NCBI GenBank assembly: GCA_004560375.1
Contig: SFVC01000042.1
Coordinates: forward strand, 1 to 14,401
DNA: 14,401 bases
Origin: a bacterium
GTDB lineage: Bacteria; Bacillota; Clostridia; Oscillospirales; Oscillospiraceae
Direction: 5' to 3'
The notes under the pieces were generated by a model. The model had not been told where the DNA came from, searched no databases, and saw only the letters and a program-made list of their open reading frames with translations. Of this stretch, positions 1-6,157 are shown piece after piece (position 1 is the stretch's first letter; the number at the start of each line of letters is the position of its first letter). A program made the translations under genes and the position numbers.

Positions 1-1
1 A

Positions 2-1765
2 AGGTTTTTTGTCGCGGCGCTGTTGTGCTGCCTGTTGTCCGCCGCTTCGGTCTGGGCAAAGGAAGGAACGCTGCTGGTGGCCTTCGGGACATCCGTAAGC
101 AGCGCCCGTCCGGCCATTGACGTCATTGTTGCCGAGTACAGGGAAAAGACGACAGGGCCGGTGCTGCTGGCGTTTACGTCGGACATCATCCGTAAAAAGC
201 TGGCGGCGGCCGGGGAGCCTGTTCTTTCCGTCAATGCGGCGCTGAACGAACTGGCCGCGCAGGGCGTGGAGACGGGCGGAAAGACCTATCTGGAGGGACT
301 GTCCGCCGCGCGCTACCGCCTTACCTGGGTCGATGCGGACGGGACGGTGCTCTACGACACCCGGGCGGAGGCGGAGACCATGGAAAACCACGCCGGACGG
401 CAGGAGATCGCCGAAGCGCTGGAAAACGCCGAGGGCAAGAGCCAGCGCTACTCCACCACGCTGCTGGAAAAGACCCTTTACTACGCCCAGCGTCTCCCGG
501 ACGGCACCGTGCTGCGCATCTCCGTGAGCCACGCCACGGCGTGGCTGCTGGCACTGGGAATGCTCCAGCCGGTGCTGCTGGTGCTGCTGCTGGCACTGAT
601 CCTCGCCGGGGTGCTGGCCGGACAGGTCTCCGGGCGGATCATGGAGCCGCTGAACCGGCTCGATCTGGATAAGCCGCTGGAGAACGAGGAGGTCTACGAG
701 GAGCTGGCGCCGCTTCTGGGCCGCATCAACCGGCAGCGGCGGCAGATCGAGCGGCAGCTGCGGGAGCTGCAACGGAAAAACGACGAGTTTACCCAGATCA
801 CCCGCAGCATGAACGAGGGACTGGTGCTGCTCAACCGGAAAGGCGTCATCGTGAGCATCAACCCCGCCGCGCTGCGGCTCTTCCATGGGGAGGAGGACTG
901 CGTGGGGAAGGACTTTCTCACGCTTGAGCGCAGCAGCGAGGTCAGCGAGGCCATCCAGACCGCACTGGCGGAGGGCCGCAGCGAAATATTGCTGAAGCGG
1001 GGAGAGCGGGAGTACCAGCTCGATGTGGGGCGCATCGAATCCGGCGGCGCGGTGGTGGGCGCGGTGCTGCTGGCCTTCGATGTGACCGAGCGCTCCTTTG
1101 CCGAGCGCAGCCGCCGGGAGTTCACCGCCAATGTCTCCCACGAACTGAAAACGCCCCTCCAGTCCATTCTGGGCAGCGCCGAGCTTATGGAGAACGGTCT
1201 GGTGAAGGCGGAGGATATGCCCCGCTTCGTGGGGCACATCCGCAGCGAGGCGGAGCGGCTGATGACCCTCATCGGCGATGTGATCCGTCTCTCCCAGCTG
1301 GACGAGAGCGCCCCAATGCCTCTGGAGGAGGTGGATCTCCGGGAGATCGCCCGGGAGGCTGCGGAGACGCTGCAAGCCGCGGCGGAGGAAAAAAGCGTCA
1401 CGCTGCGCGTCATCGGAGACGCCGTGCCGCTGCAAAGTGTACCGGGCCTGCTGCGGGAGATCGTCTTCAACCTCTGCGACAACGCCATTCGCTACAATAC
1501 GGAGGGCGGGAGCGTGGAGGTGCGGGTGGAGAGCCGTGGCCGGGGCGCCAGACTGACGGTGACGGACAGCGGCGTGGGCATCCCGCCGGAGCAGCAGGAG
1601 CGGGTGTTCGAGCGCTTCTACCGGGTGGATAAGAGCCGCTCCAGCGCTACCGGCGGCACCGGGCTGGGACTCTCCATCGTAAAGCACGCCGTGCAGTATC
1701 TGGGCGGCAGGATCGAGCTGCGCAGCCAGGTGGGGAAAGGCACCACCGTGGAGGTGGAGCTGTAA
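2..1765 (+). CDS. Sensor histidine kinase with a CbiK-like secreted N-terminus (5' partial, chimeric)
   Basis: The frame is open from base 2, so the true start lies upstream of the window; the TTG at 23 falls inside a signal peptide and is not a credible start. Numbering residues from that TTG: hydrophobic signal core to about 10, a VWA cleavage-like site at 10-12, a CbiK-like stretch at about 13-82, then a kinase. The kinase part has an extracytoplasmic segment (about 83-172), a membrane helix (about 174-200), a PAS-like segment (about 262-353), the dimerisation/phosphorylation box with H373 (VSHELKTP), N box (N483, N487), G1 DSGVGI (515-520), F box FERFYRVD (529-536) and G2 GGTGLGLS (544-551). 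All catalytic boxes are intact, so the kinase should autophosphorylate and pass phosphate to a response regulator, which would lie outside the window. The kinase resembles PhoR-type sensors. The N-terminal half of its usual sensor, including the first membrane helix, appears to be replaced by the chelatase fragment. Kinase assignment is firm; whether the fusion is real is open. Confidence 0.85.
   Translation, partial: RFFVAALLCCLLSAASVWAKEGTLLVAFGTSVSSARPAIDVIVAEYREKTTGPVLLAFTSDIIRKKLAAAGEPVLSVNAALNELAAQGVETGGKTYLEGLSAARYRLTWVDADGTVLYDTRAEAETMENHAGRQEIAEALENAEGKSQRYSTTLLEKTLYYAQRLPDGTVLRISVSHATAWLLALGMLQPVLLVLLLALILAGVLAGQVSGRIMEPLNRLDLDKPLENEEVYEELAPLLGRINRQRRQIERQLRELQRKNDEFTQITRSMNEGLVLLNRKGVIVSINPAALRLFHGEEDCVGKDFLTLERSSEVSEAIQTALAEGRSEILLKRGEREYQLDVGRIESGGAVVGAVLLAFDVTERSFAERSRREFTANVSHELKTPLQSILGSAELMENGLVKAEDMPRFVGHIRSEAERLMTLIGDVIRLSQLDESAPMPLEEVDLREIAREAAETLQAAAEEKSVTLRVIGDAVPLQSVPGLLREIVFNLCDNAIRYNTEGGSVEVRVESRGRGARLTVTDSGVGIPPEQQERVFERFYRVDKSRSSATGGTGLGLSIVKHAVQYLGGRIELRSQVGKGTTVEVEL
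59..271 (+). other. CbiK-type chelatase fragment within the kinase reading frame
   Basis: The protein segment starting LLVAFGTS, then AFTSDIIRKKL about 28 residues later, then ALNELAAQGV, follows the N-terminal pattern of anaerobic sirohydrochlorin cobaltochelatases (CbiK: VSFGTS, AFTS-IIRKL, LAAQG). It is preceded by a signal peptide, as in periplasmic or secreted CbiK proteins. Only about 70 of the usual ~260-300 residues are present. The later family histidines that bind metal and catalyse insertion are absent, so this fragment should have no chelatase activity. The match stops at LAAQGV and from there the protein follows the kinase sensor region. The family call rests on remembered motifs, not an alignment. 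Confidence 0.65.
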
Positions 1766-1769
1766 AACA

Positions 1770-1804
1770 CCGGGAGGGGCAGGGCTGTGCCCCGCCCCTC
1801 CCGG
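1770..1804. terminator. Strong hairpin between convergent genes
   Basis: Bases 1770-1780 are the exact reverse complement of 1794-1804 (11 bp). The stem continues after one A/C mismatch with four more pairs (1782-1785 with 1789-1792) and a three-base loop. It lies between the kinase stop (1763-1765) and the rpsB stop (1819-1821). On the minus strand it is followed by TGTTTTA, a short T run, so it best fits a terminator for rpsB. The plus-strand side lacks a T run, but the hairpin may slow transcription both ways. Confidence 0.7.
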
Positions 1805-1818
1805 CAGGCGCTTGGAAA

Positions 1819-2541
1819 TTACTCGGCGGACTCGTCCTTGGCGGCGTCCTCCATCTGCTCGCCCTGCTTGCCTTCCAGCACGGCGTTGGCCATGATGGAG
1901 GAGATCAGCTTGATGGCGCGGATGGCGTCGTCGTTGCCGGGGATGACGTAGTCGATCTCATCGGGATCGCAGTTGGTGTCCACGATGGCCACGATGGGGA
2001 TGTTCAGCTTGCGGGCCTCGTTGATGGCGTTGCGCTCCTTGCGGGGGTCAACCACGAACAGGGCGCCGGGGAGCTTCTTCATCTCCACCACGCCGCCCAG
2101 GTACTTCTCCAGCTTGGAGATCTCGCCCAGCAGCTTCATGACTTCCTTCTTGGGGAGCATATCGAAGGTGCCGTCCTCCTGCATCTTCTTCAACTGATTC
2201 AGACGATCCACCCGGGTACGCATGGTCTTGAAGTTGGTCATCATGCCGCCCAGCCAACGGGCGTTGACGTAGTACATCCCGCAGCGGCCGGCCTCCTCCT
2301 TGATGGCCTCCTGGGCCTGCTTCTTGGTGCCCACGAACAGCAGGGACTGGCCGTTGCCCGCCAGCTCCTTCACGAAGCTGTAGGCCTCCTCCAGCTTCTT
2401 CACCGTCTTCTGGAGATCGATGATATAGATGCCGTTGCGCTCGGTGTAGATGTAGGTGGCCATCTTGGGGTTCCACCGGCGGGTCTGGTGGCCGAAGTGC
2501 ACGCCGGCCTCCAGAAGCTGCTTCATAGATACGACTGCCAT
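1819..2541 (-). CDS. rpsB: 30S ribosomal protein S2
   Basis: This encodes ribosomal protein S2, a late-assembling protein of the 30S subunit that helps recruit S1 or stabilise the mRNA platform. The 240-residue length is normal. Family hallmarks are the N-terminal LLEAGVHFGHQTRRWNPKM, the IYIIDLQKTV segment, LFVGTKKQAQ, YVNARWLGGMMTNF, and the C-terminal PGALFVVDPRKE and DTNCDPDEIDYVIPGND. The last ~20 residues are acidic and variable, as is common. AGGAGG lies at 2550-2555 (minus strand), eight bases before the ATG, fixing the start. It is transcribed alone from its own promoter. The usual downstream partner tsf (EF-Ts) is absent: the gene ends 53 bases from the stop of a convergent sensor kinase. 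No frameshift or missing segment is visible. Confidence 0.97.
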   Translation of the reverse strand: MAVVSMKQLLEAGVHFGHQTRRWNPKMATYIYTERNGIYIIDLQKTVKKLEEAYSFVKELAGNGQSLLFVGTKKQAQEAIKEEAGRCGMYYVNARWLGGMMTNFKTMRTRVDRLNQLKKMQEDGTFDMLPKKEVMKLLGEISKLEKYLGGVVEMKKLPGALFVVDPRKERNAINEARKLNIPIVAIVDTNCDPDEIDYVIPGNDDAIRAIKLISSIMANAVLEGKQGEQMEDAAKDESAE

Positions 2542-2555
2542 TGTTTTTTCCTCCT

Positions 2556-2645
2556 AAATTTGGTTTTGTACCTCCGGGGGCCTCATCCCTCCCACCCGCC
2601 TTCCGGGGAAGGCACCGGGTGAAAGATCCGCTCCCGTGCGGAATC
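2556..2645 (-). promoter_or_regulatory. Candidate structured rpsB 5' leader
   Basis: About 100 bases separate the predicted transcription start (near 2645) from the rpsB ATG. On the minus strand this leader can form a 5-bp hairpin (2627-2631 with 2638-2642). It can also form a longer stem of 2593-2597 with 2617-2621 and 2598-2603 with 2608-2613, with a three-base one-sided bulge (2614-2616) and a four-base loop. A bulged stem ahead of a ribosomal protein gene is what autoregulatory leaders look like, but I cannot match it to a known RNA family from sequence alone. Confidence 0.35.
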
Positions 2646-2651
2646 CGGGAT

Positions 2652-2680
2652 ATTCTATCACGTGTTTCCGGGAAACGCAA
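2652..2680 (-). promoter_or_regulatory. Candidate sigma-A-type promoter of rpsB
   Basis: On the minus strand, TTGCGT (2675-2680) is followed after 17 bases by TAGAAT (2652-2657). The -10 matches five of six consensus bases; the -35 is weaker. It lies just downstream of the ymxH-family terminator and about 110 bases upstream of the rpsB start, in a local AT-rich pocket. Confidence 0.6.
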
Positions 2681-2701
2681 GAGCTTTTTGCGGATTTCCC
2701 C

Positions 2702-2743
2702 AAAAAAGTTGCCGCCTTGCTGCCGTCTTGCCGTCAGCGGCGG
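2702..2743 (-). terminator. Intrinsic terminator overlapping the stop of the YlmC/YmxH-family gene
   Basis: On the minus strand, CCGCC+GCTG (2743-2735) pairs with CAGC and GGCGG (2722-2719 and 2716-2712), with a two-base AA bulge. After CAAC comes a run of six T (2707-2702). The stem begins before the stop codon (2734-2736), so it includes the last codons of the gene. It insulates this small gene from rpsB. Confidence 0.75.
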
Positions 2744-3000
2744 TTTCGATCCCGGCTGCTCCTGGCCCGACCCTCCACCAGGATGATATCCTCCCCGAAC
2801 CGCTTGATGGACGGCCATGGGAACACCTGATCCGGCTCTCGCCCCAGCAGGCCGAAGCAGCGGCTCCGGCCGCCCACCACAATGCTCTCGATGGCCCCCT
2901 TCTCGGGATCCAGTTCTACGTCTTCCACGAACCCATACCGGGTACCGTCGGAGATGTCGATGACCTCCTTATATTGCAGCTCCGCGATGCGGCAGATCAT
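2734..3000 (-). CDS. YlmC/YmxH-family sporulation protein (PRC-barrel)
   Basis: This is a small protein of 88 residues. It opens with MICRIAELQYKEVIDISDGTR and continues with a GFVEDVELD stretch, an IESIVVGG strand, a GREPDQVFPWPSIKRFGEDIILV segment and a short basic tail. This is the pattern of the YlmC/YmxH family: a single PRC-barrel beta domain, found in spore-forming Firmicutes and linked to sporulation though not essential in Bacillus; the exact role is unknown. I chose the ATG at 2998-3000 because AAGGAGG (3008-3014, minus strand) sits seven bases before it; an ATG at 3018 would place this site inside the gene. It has its own terminator and so is probably transcribed separately from rpsB. 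It is a useful hint that the organism descends from spore formers. Confidence 0.88.
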   Translation of the reverse strand: MICRIAELQYKEVIDISDGTRYGFVEDVELDPEKGAIESIVVGGRSRCFGLLGREPDQVFPWPSIKRFGEDIILVEGRARSSRDRNRR

Positions 3001-3188
3001 AGTATGCCCTCCTTCCACATTCTGTATTTATATATATGAAGGGGGCCCGTCCCACTATACGTTGTGGGTGGGAGAGGGGAGAAACGGAAAATACACGGAA
3101 AATTTTCAATTTGCCCCTATGCAAATGGGAGGTTTTAGTATAAAATAGGGACACGTGAAAAAATCGGGATGGGAGTGTGAGGGAGACT
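3001..3188. promoter_or_regulatory. Divergent intergenic region with candidate promoters
   Basis: This AT-rich gap drives pyrH rightward and the YlmC/YmxH-family gene leftward. On the plus strand TATAAAAT (3139-3146) is a good -10, about 44 bases before the pyrH ATG, but no convincing -35 sits at the right distance (TTGCCC is 22 bases away). On the minus strand TATAGT (3054-3059) is the best -10, about 54 bases ahead of the small gene, again with a weak -35. A TATATATA tract (3031-3037) lies nearer that gene. I see no clear operator or riboswitch. Confidence 0.4.
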
Positions 3189-3914
3189 ATGGAAGAATTG
3201 AAGTACAAACGCGTCCTGCTGAAGGTGAGCGGCGAGGCCCTTGGGGGCGACGCCGGACGGGGTCTGGACTTCGACGTGATCGAGAAGGTGTGCGACGTGG
3301 TGGCCCGCTGCGCGGCGGAGGGCGCCCAGGTGGGCATTGTGGTAGGCGGCGGCAACTTCTGGCGGGGCCTGAAGGACGGCCGGGGGATGAGCAACCGCAC
3401 CCGGGCCGACCACATGGGGATGCTGGCCACCACCATCAACTGCCTGGCTCTGGCCGACGTGCTGGAGAACAAGGGGGTGGACGTGCGGGTGCAGACCGCC
3501 ATCGAGATGAAGTCCATCGCCGAGCCCTACATCCGCTCCCGGGCGGTGCGGCACCTGGAGAAGGGCCGGGTGGTGATCTTCGGCTGCGGCACCGGCAGCC
3601 CCTTCTTCTCCACCGACACCGCCGCGGTGCTCCGGGCGGCGGAGATCGGCGCGGACATCATCCTGCTGGCCAAGAACGTGGACGGCGTGTACAGCGCCGA
3701 CCCGCAGAAGGATCCGGCGGCGGTGAAGTACGACAGCATCACCTATGACGATGTGCTGGCCAACCATCTGGGCGTGATGGACTCCACCGCCGCGTCGCTG
3801 TGCATGGACAACAATATCCCTATTCTCCTCTTTGCGCTGAAGGATCCGGAGAACATCCTCCGGGCCATCCACGGGGAGAAAATCGGCACCATTGTGAAGG
3901 AGGAAGTAAAATGA
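3189..3914 (+). CDS. pyrH: UMP kinase
   Basis: This cytosolic enzyme of the amino-acid-kinase fold phosphorylates UMP to UDP with ATP, feeding UTP/CTP synthesis and UDP-sugars for the cell wall. Motifs in order (numbered from the ATG at 3189): KVSGEAL (12-18), the glycine-rich GIVVGGGNFWRG (49-60), DHMGMLATTIN (74-84), the GCGTGSPFFSTDTAA nucleotide site (132-146), and AKNVDGVYSADP (161-172). The C-terminus keeps MDSTAASLCMDNNIPI. The 241-residue length is typical. A GTG at 3177 would add four residues, but homologues begin close to KYKRVLLK, and GGGAG precedes the ATG (spacing is short, so the start is not certain). The stop overlaps the frr start (ATGA), implying translational coupling. This is the usual pyrH-frr pair, but rpsB-tsf do not lead into it. 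Confidence 0.96.
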   Translation: MEELKYKRVLLKVSGEALGGDAGRGLDFDVIEKVCDVVARCAAEGAQVGIVVGGGNFWRGLKDGRGMSNRTRADHMGMLATTINCLALADVLENKGVDVRVQTAIEMKSIAEPYIRSRAVRHLEKGRVVIFGCGTGSPFFSTDTAAVLRAAEIGADIILLAKNVDGVYSADPQKDPAAVKYDSITYDDVLANHLGVMDSTAASLCMDNNIPILLFALKDPENILRAIHGEKIGTIVKEEVK

Positions 3915-4465
3915 CGGATTTCTGCAAGACCTACGATGAGAAGATGGGCAAGACCATCGAGTCGGTGAAGGGGGACTTTGCCAGCGTCCGGGCAGGCAGG
4001 GCCAACGCCGGCGTGCTGGATCGGATCCAGGTGGAGTATTACGGCACCCCCACCCCCATCCAGCAGGTGGCCAGCATCTCCACCCCCGACCCCCGCACCC
4101 TCCAGATCCAGCCCTGGGACGCCAGCATCCTCAAGGCCATCGAGAAGGCCATCCAGACCTCCGATCTGGGCATCAACCCCCAGAACGATGGCCGGGTGAT
4201 CCGTCTGGCCTTCCCCCAGCTCACCGAGGAGCGCCGCATGGAGCTCACCAAGCAGGTGCGAAAGTACGGCGAGAACGGCAAGGTGGCCATCCGAAATATC
4301 CGCCGGGACGCCATGGAGAAGCTGAAGGCCATGGAAAAGAAGTCCGAGATCACGGAGGACGACCGCAAGGAGGACGAGAAGGAGCTCCAGGATCTCACCG
4401 ACAAGCGCTGCAAGGAGATCGACGCCCTCACCGCCGCCAAAGAAAAGGAACTGATGGCGGTTTAA
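3911..4465 (+). CDS. frr: Ribosome recycling factor
   Basis: RRF splits the post-termination ribosome together with EF-G so that subunits can be reused. The 184-residue length matches the family (about 185). Hallmarks are the N-terminal KM..TIESVKGDFASVRAGRAN, where the RAGRA segment contacts 23S rRNA, then YYGTPTPIQQVASIS, QIQPWD, IEKAIQTSDLGINPQNDG, the FPQLTEERR turn, and a long basic/acidic C-terminal helix with KVAIRNIRRDA. The start is the ATG at 3911, with GGAGGAAG just upstream inside the end of pyrH and a four-base ATGA overlap; an open frame upstream to 3800 is only read-through of pyrH in another frame. A hairpin region follows and may lower expression of the downstream genes relative to frr. 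Confidence 0.97.
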   Translation: MTDFCKTYDEKMGKTIESVKGDFASVRAGRANAGVLDRIQVEYYGTPTPIQQVASISTPDPRTLQIQPWDASILKAIEKAIQTSDLGINPQNDGRVIRLAFPQLTEERRMELTKQVRKYGENGKVAIRNIRRDAMEKLKAMEKKSEITEDDRKEDEKELQDLTDKRCKEIDALTAAKEKELMAV

Positions 4466-4484
4466 ACAACCTGCTTTGGCCATG

Positions 4485-4540
4485 CAAGGGGGGCGCGCCC
4501 CCCTTGTGTGCTGTCCGGGCGGTTGGCCGGGTTCTTTTTT
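4485..4540 (+). terminator. Palindromic hairpin plus T run after frr (terminator or attenuator)
   Basis: Bases 4485-4506 are a perfect 22-base palindrome able to form a nine-pair GC-rich stem with a CGCG centre. A second, weaker CCGG/CCGG stem (4515-4530) follows and ends in a run of six T (4535-4540). The layout fits termination or partial attenuation between frr and uppS. The classical T run belongs to the weaker second stem, so efficiency cannot be judged by eye. No convincing new promoter is visible before uppS, so read-through or a cryptic promoter must supply the downstream genes. Confidence 0.55.
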
Positions 4541-4575
4541 GTCAATACTCTCACATAGGTTAGGATGGGTTGCAT

Positions 4576-5316
4576 ATGGCATTTTTTCGCCGCAGCAAAA
4601 CGCCCCAGGTGGATTTGGAGCGCCTGCCCCGCCACGTGGCCATCATCATGGACGGCAACGGCCGCTGGGCCAAAAGGAGAGGGCTGCCCCGAAAGGCGGG
4701 CCACCGGGCCGGGGCGGAGATCTTCCGCACCATCGCCACCTTTGCCAAAGAGCTGGGGCTGGAGTACCTGACGGTGTACGCCTTTTCCACCGAGAACTGG
4801 AAGCGGCCGGCCGACGAGGTGGCCTCCATCATGAAGCTGCTGGAGAAATACCTCCATGAGGCCATCGAGACCATGGCCCGGGACAGGGTGAAGATGGCCT
4901 TCTTCGGGGATCTGTCCCCCCTGGCCCCCCACCTCCAGGCCCTGTGCCACGAGACGGAGGAGATCTCCAAGGGGTACGATGGCTGCCAGGTGAACATCTG
5001 CCTGAACTACGGCGGCCGGGACGAGTTGATCCGGGCGGCCAAGGCCTTTGCGGCGGATTGCGTGGAGGGCCGGGCGGATCCCGCCCATCTCACGGAGGAC
5101 GCCTTCGGCGGATACCTCTACTCCGCCGGGGTGCCCGACCCGGATCTGATCATCCGGCCCAGCGGCGAGGTGCGGATCTCCAACTTCCTGCTGTGGCAGT
5201 CCGCCTACGCGGAATTCTACTTTACTGACGTGCTCTGGCCCGATTTCAGCAAGGAGGAACTGCTGCGGGCGCTGGCGGCCTACCAGGGCCGCTCCCGCCG
5301 GTATGGAGGTGTATGA
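4576..5316 (+). CDS. uppS: Isoprenyl transferase / undecaprenyl-diphosphate synthase
   Basis: This cis-prenyltransferase adds isopentenyl units to farnesyl diphosphate to make undecaprenyl diphosphate, the lipid carrier for peptidoglycan and surface polymers. Motifs: HVAIIMDGNGRWAKRRG (20-36) with the catalytic/Mg-binding Asp26, GHRAG (42-46), YAFSTENWKRP (68-78), CLNYGGRDEL (142-151), and the diphosphate-binding IRPSGEVRISNFLLWQ (193-208). The 246-residue length is typical. I start at the ATG at 4576, with AGGATGG about nine bases upstream; a TTG at 4570 is in frame but less likely. The stop lies one base before the cdsA ATG, so the two are tightly coupled. With dxr and ispG downstream, this operon holds both early and late steps of isoprenoid carrier supply. 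Confidence 0.96.
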   Translation: MAFFRRSKTPQVDLERLPRHVAIIMDGNGRWAKRRGLPRKAGHRAGAEIFRTIATFAKELGLEYLTVYAFSTENWKRPADEVASIMKLLEKYLHEAIETMARDRVKMAFFGDLSPLAPHLQALCHETEEISKGYDGCQVNICLNYGGRDELIRAAKAFAADCVEGRADPAHLTEDAFGGYLYSAGVPDPDLIIRPSGEVRISNFLLWQSAYAEFYFTDVLWPDFSKEELLRALAAYQGRSRRYGGV

Positions 5317-5317
5317 C

Positions 5318-6157
5318 ATGGCGAAACGAATTTTAGTGGCGGTGATCTTCGTGCCGGCGCTGCTGGCGGTGATGCTGGTACCGCCTCCCATCGCCTGGAC
5401 GGCGGTGGTGTGCTTCATCTCGGCCATGGCCTGCTTCGAGCTGCTGCGGGCCACGGGGGAGGGGAAGCTTACCCCGCCTATGAAGGCGGCCGCCATCCTG
5501 TCCGCGGCGGTGCTGCCCCTGGGGAGCTGGGCGGGGCTGGGCACCGCCTACGTGAACCTGTGGGCCTTTGTGGTGACGGCGGTGTGCTTCTGGTGCGCCA
5601 TCCGGGCCTACGACGGGCACAGTGCCCCGGTGGGCTTCTTCCAGGTGCTGGTGTGCCTGTTCGGGGGCGTGATCATCCCCCTGGCCCTGGCGGCGCTGGT
5701 GGAGCTGCGGTGTATGGAGCACGGGAAGTATCTGGTGCTGTTTGCGGTGCTGCTCACCTTTGTCACCGACGCGGGGGCCTACTTCGCCGGGGTGTTTCTG
5801 GGGAAGCACCGGGGGATCACCCGGGTGAGCCCCAACAAGAGCGTGGAGGGGTACATCGGCGGCTTCGCGTCCGGGGTGGTGTTCGCCCTGCTGTACGGGC
5901 TGGTGGCCGGGGAGATCGCCCGGGCGCCCGCCAACCTGCTGTCTCTGGCCCTGTGCGGGCTGTTCGGCGCGCTGGCCACCGAGGTGGGGGATCTGGCCTT
6001 CTCCTTTGTCAAGCGGCAGTACGGCGTGAAGGACTTCGGCCACCTGCTGCCGGGGCACGGCGGGATGCTGGATCGGTTTGACAGTATGCTGTTCTGCGGG
6101 CCGGTGGTGCTGTTCATCGTCCAGTGCCTGCCGGTCTTTGAGGCGGTGGCGGCATGA
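5318..6157 (+). CDS. cdsA: Phosphatidate cytidylyltransferase
   Basis: This integral membrane enzyme makes CDP-diacylglycerol from phosphatidate and CTP, the branch point for phosphatidylglycerol, cardiolipin and other phospholipids. The 279-residue protein is mostly hydrophobic with several predicted membrane helices from residue 5 onward. It carries the C-terminal family signature KRQYGVKDFGHLLPGHGG followed by MLDRFDS (GHGGMLDRFDS at 246-256), whose Asp residues bind metal. GGAGG (5305-5309) is eight bases ahead of the ATG at 5318, so I prefer this over the ATG at 5303, which would overlap uppS. The stop overlaps the dxr start by ATGA. Confidence 0.96.
   Translation: MAKRILVAVIFVPALLAVMLVPPPIAWTAVVCFISAMACFELLRATGEGKLTPPMKAAAILSAAVLPLGSWAGLGTAYVNLWAFVVTAVCFWCAIRAYDGHSAPVGFFQVLVCLFGGVIIPLALAALVELRCMEHGKYLVLFAVLLTFVTDAGAYFAGVFLGKHRGITRVSPNKSVEGYIGGFASGVVFALLYGLVAGEIARAPANLLSLALCGLFGALATEVGDLAFSFVKRQYGVKDFGHLLPGHGGMLDRFDSMLFCGPVVLFIVQCLPVFEAVAA

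Noticed and set aside
23..25. TTG at 23 as the start of the kinase gene
   Set aside because: It falls within a hydrophobic signal sequence that continues upstream in frame to base 2 (RFFVAALL), so the gene starts outside the window.
3177..3188. GTG at 3177 as pyrH start
   Set aside because: It adds four residues not typical of the family, and its nearest purine-rich site is only one base away. The ATG at 3189 fits family N-termini better.
4539..4566. Possible promoter TTGTCA-16-TAGGAT before uppS
   Set aside because: The predicted transcription start would lie only about three bases before the uppS ATG, leaving no ribosome binding site. The TAGGAT segment is more likely the uppS ribosome binding region. 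Kept as a doubt, not annotated.
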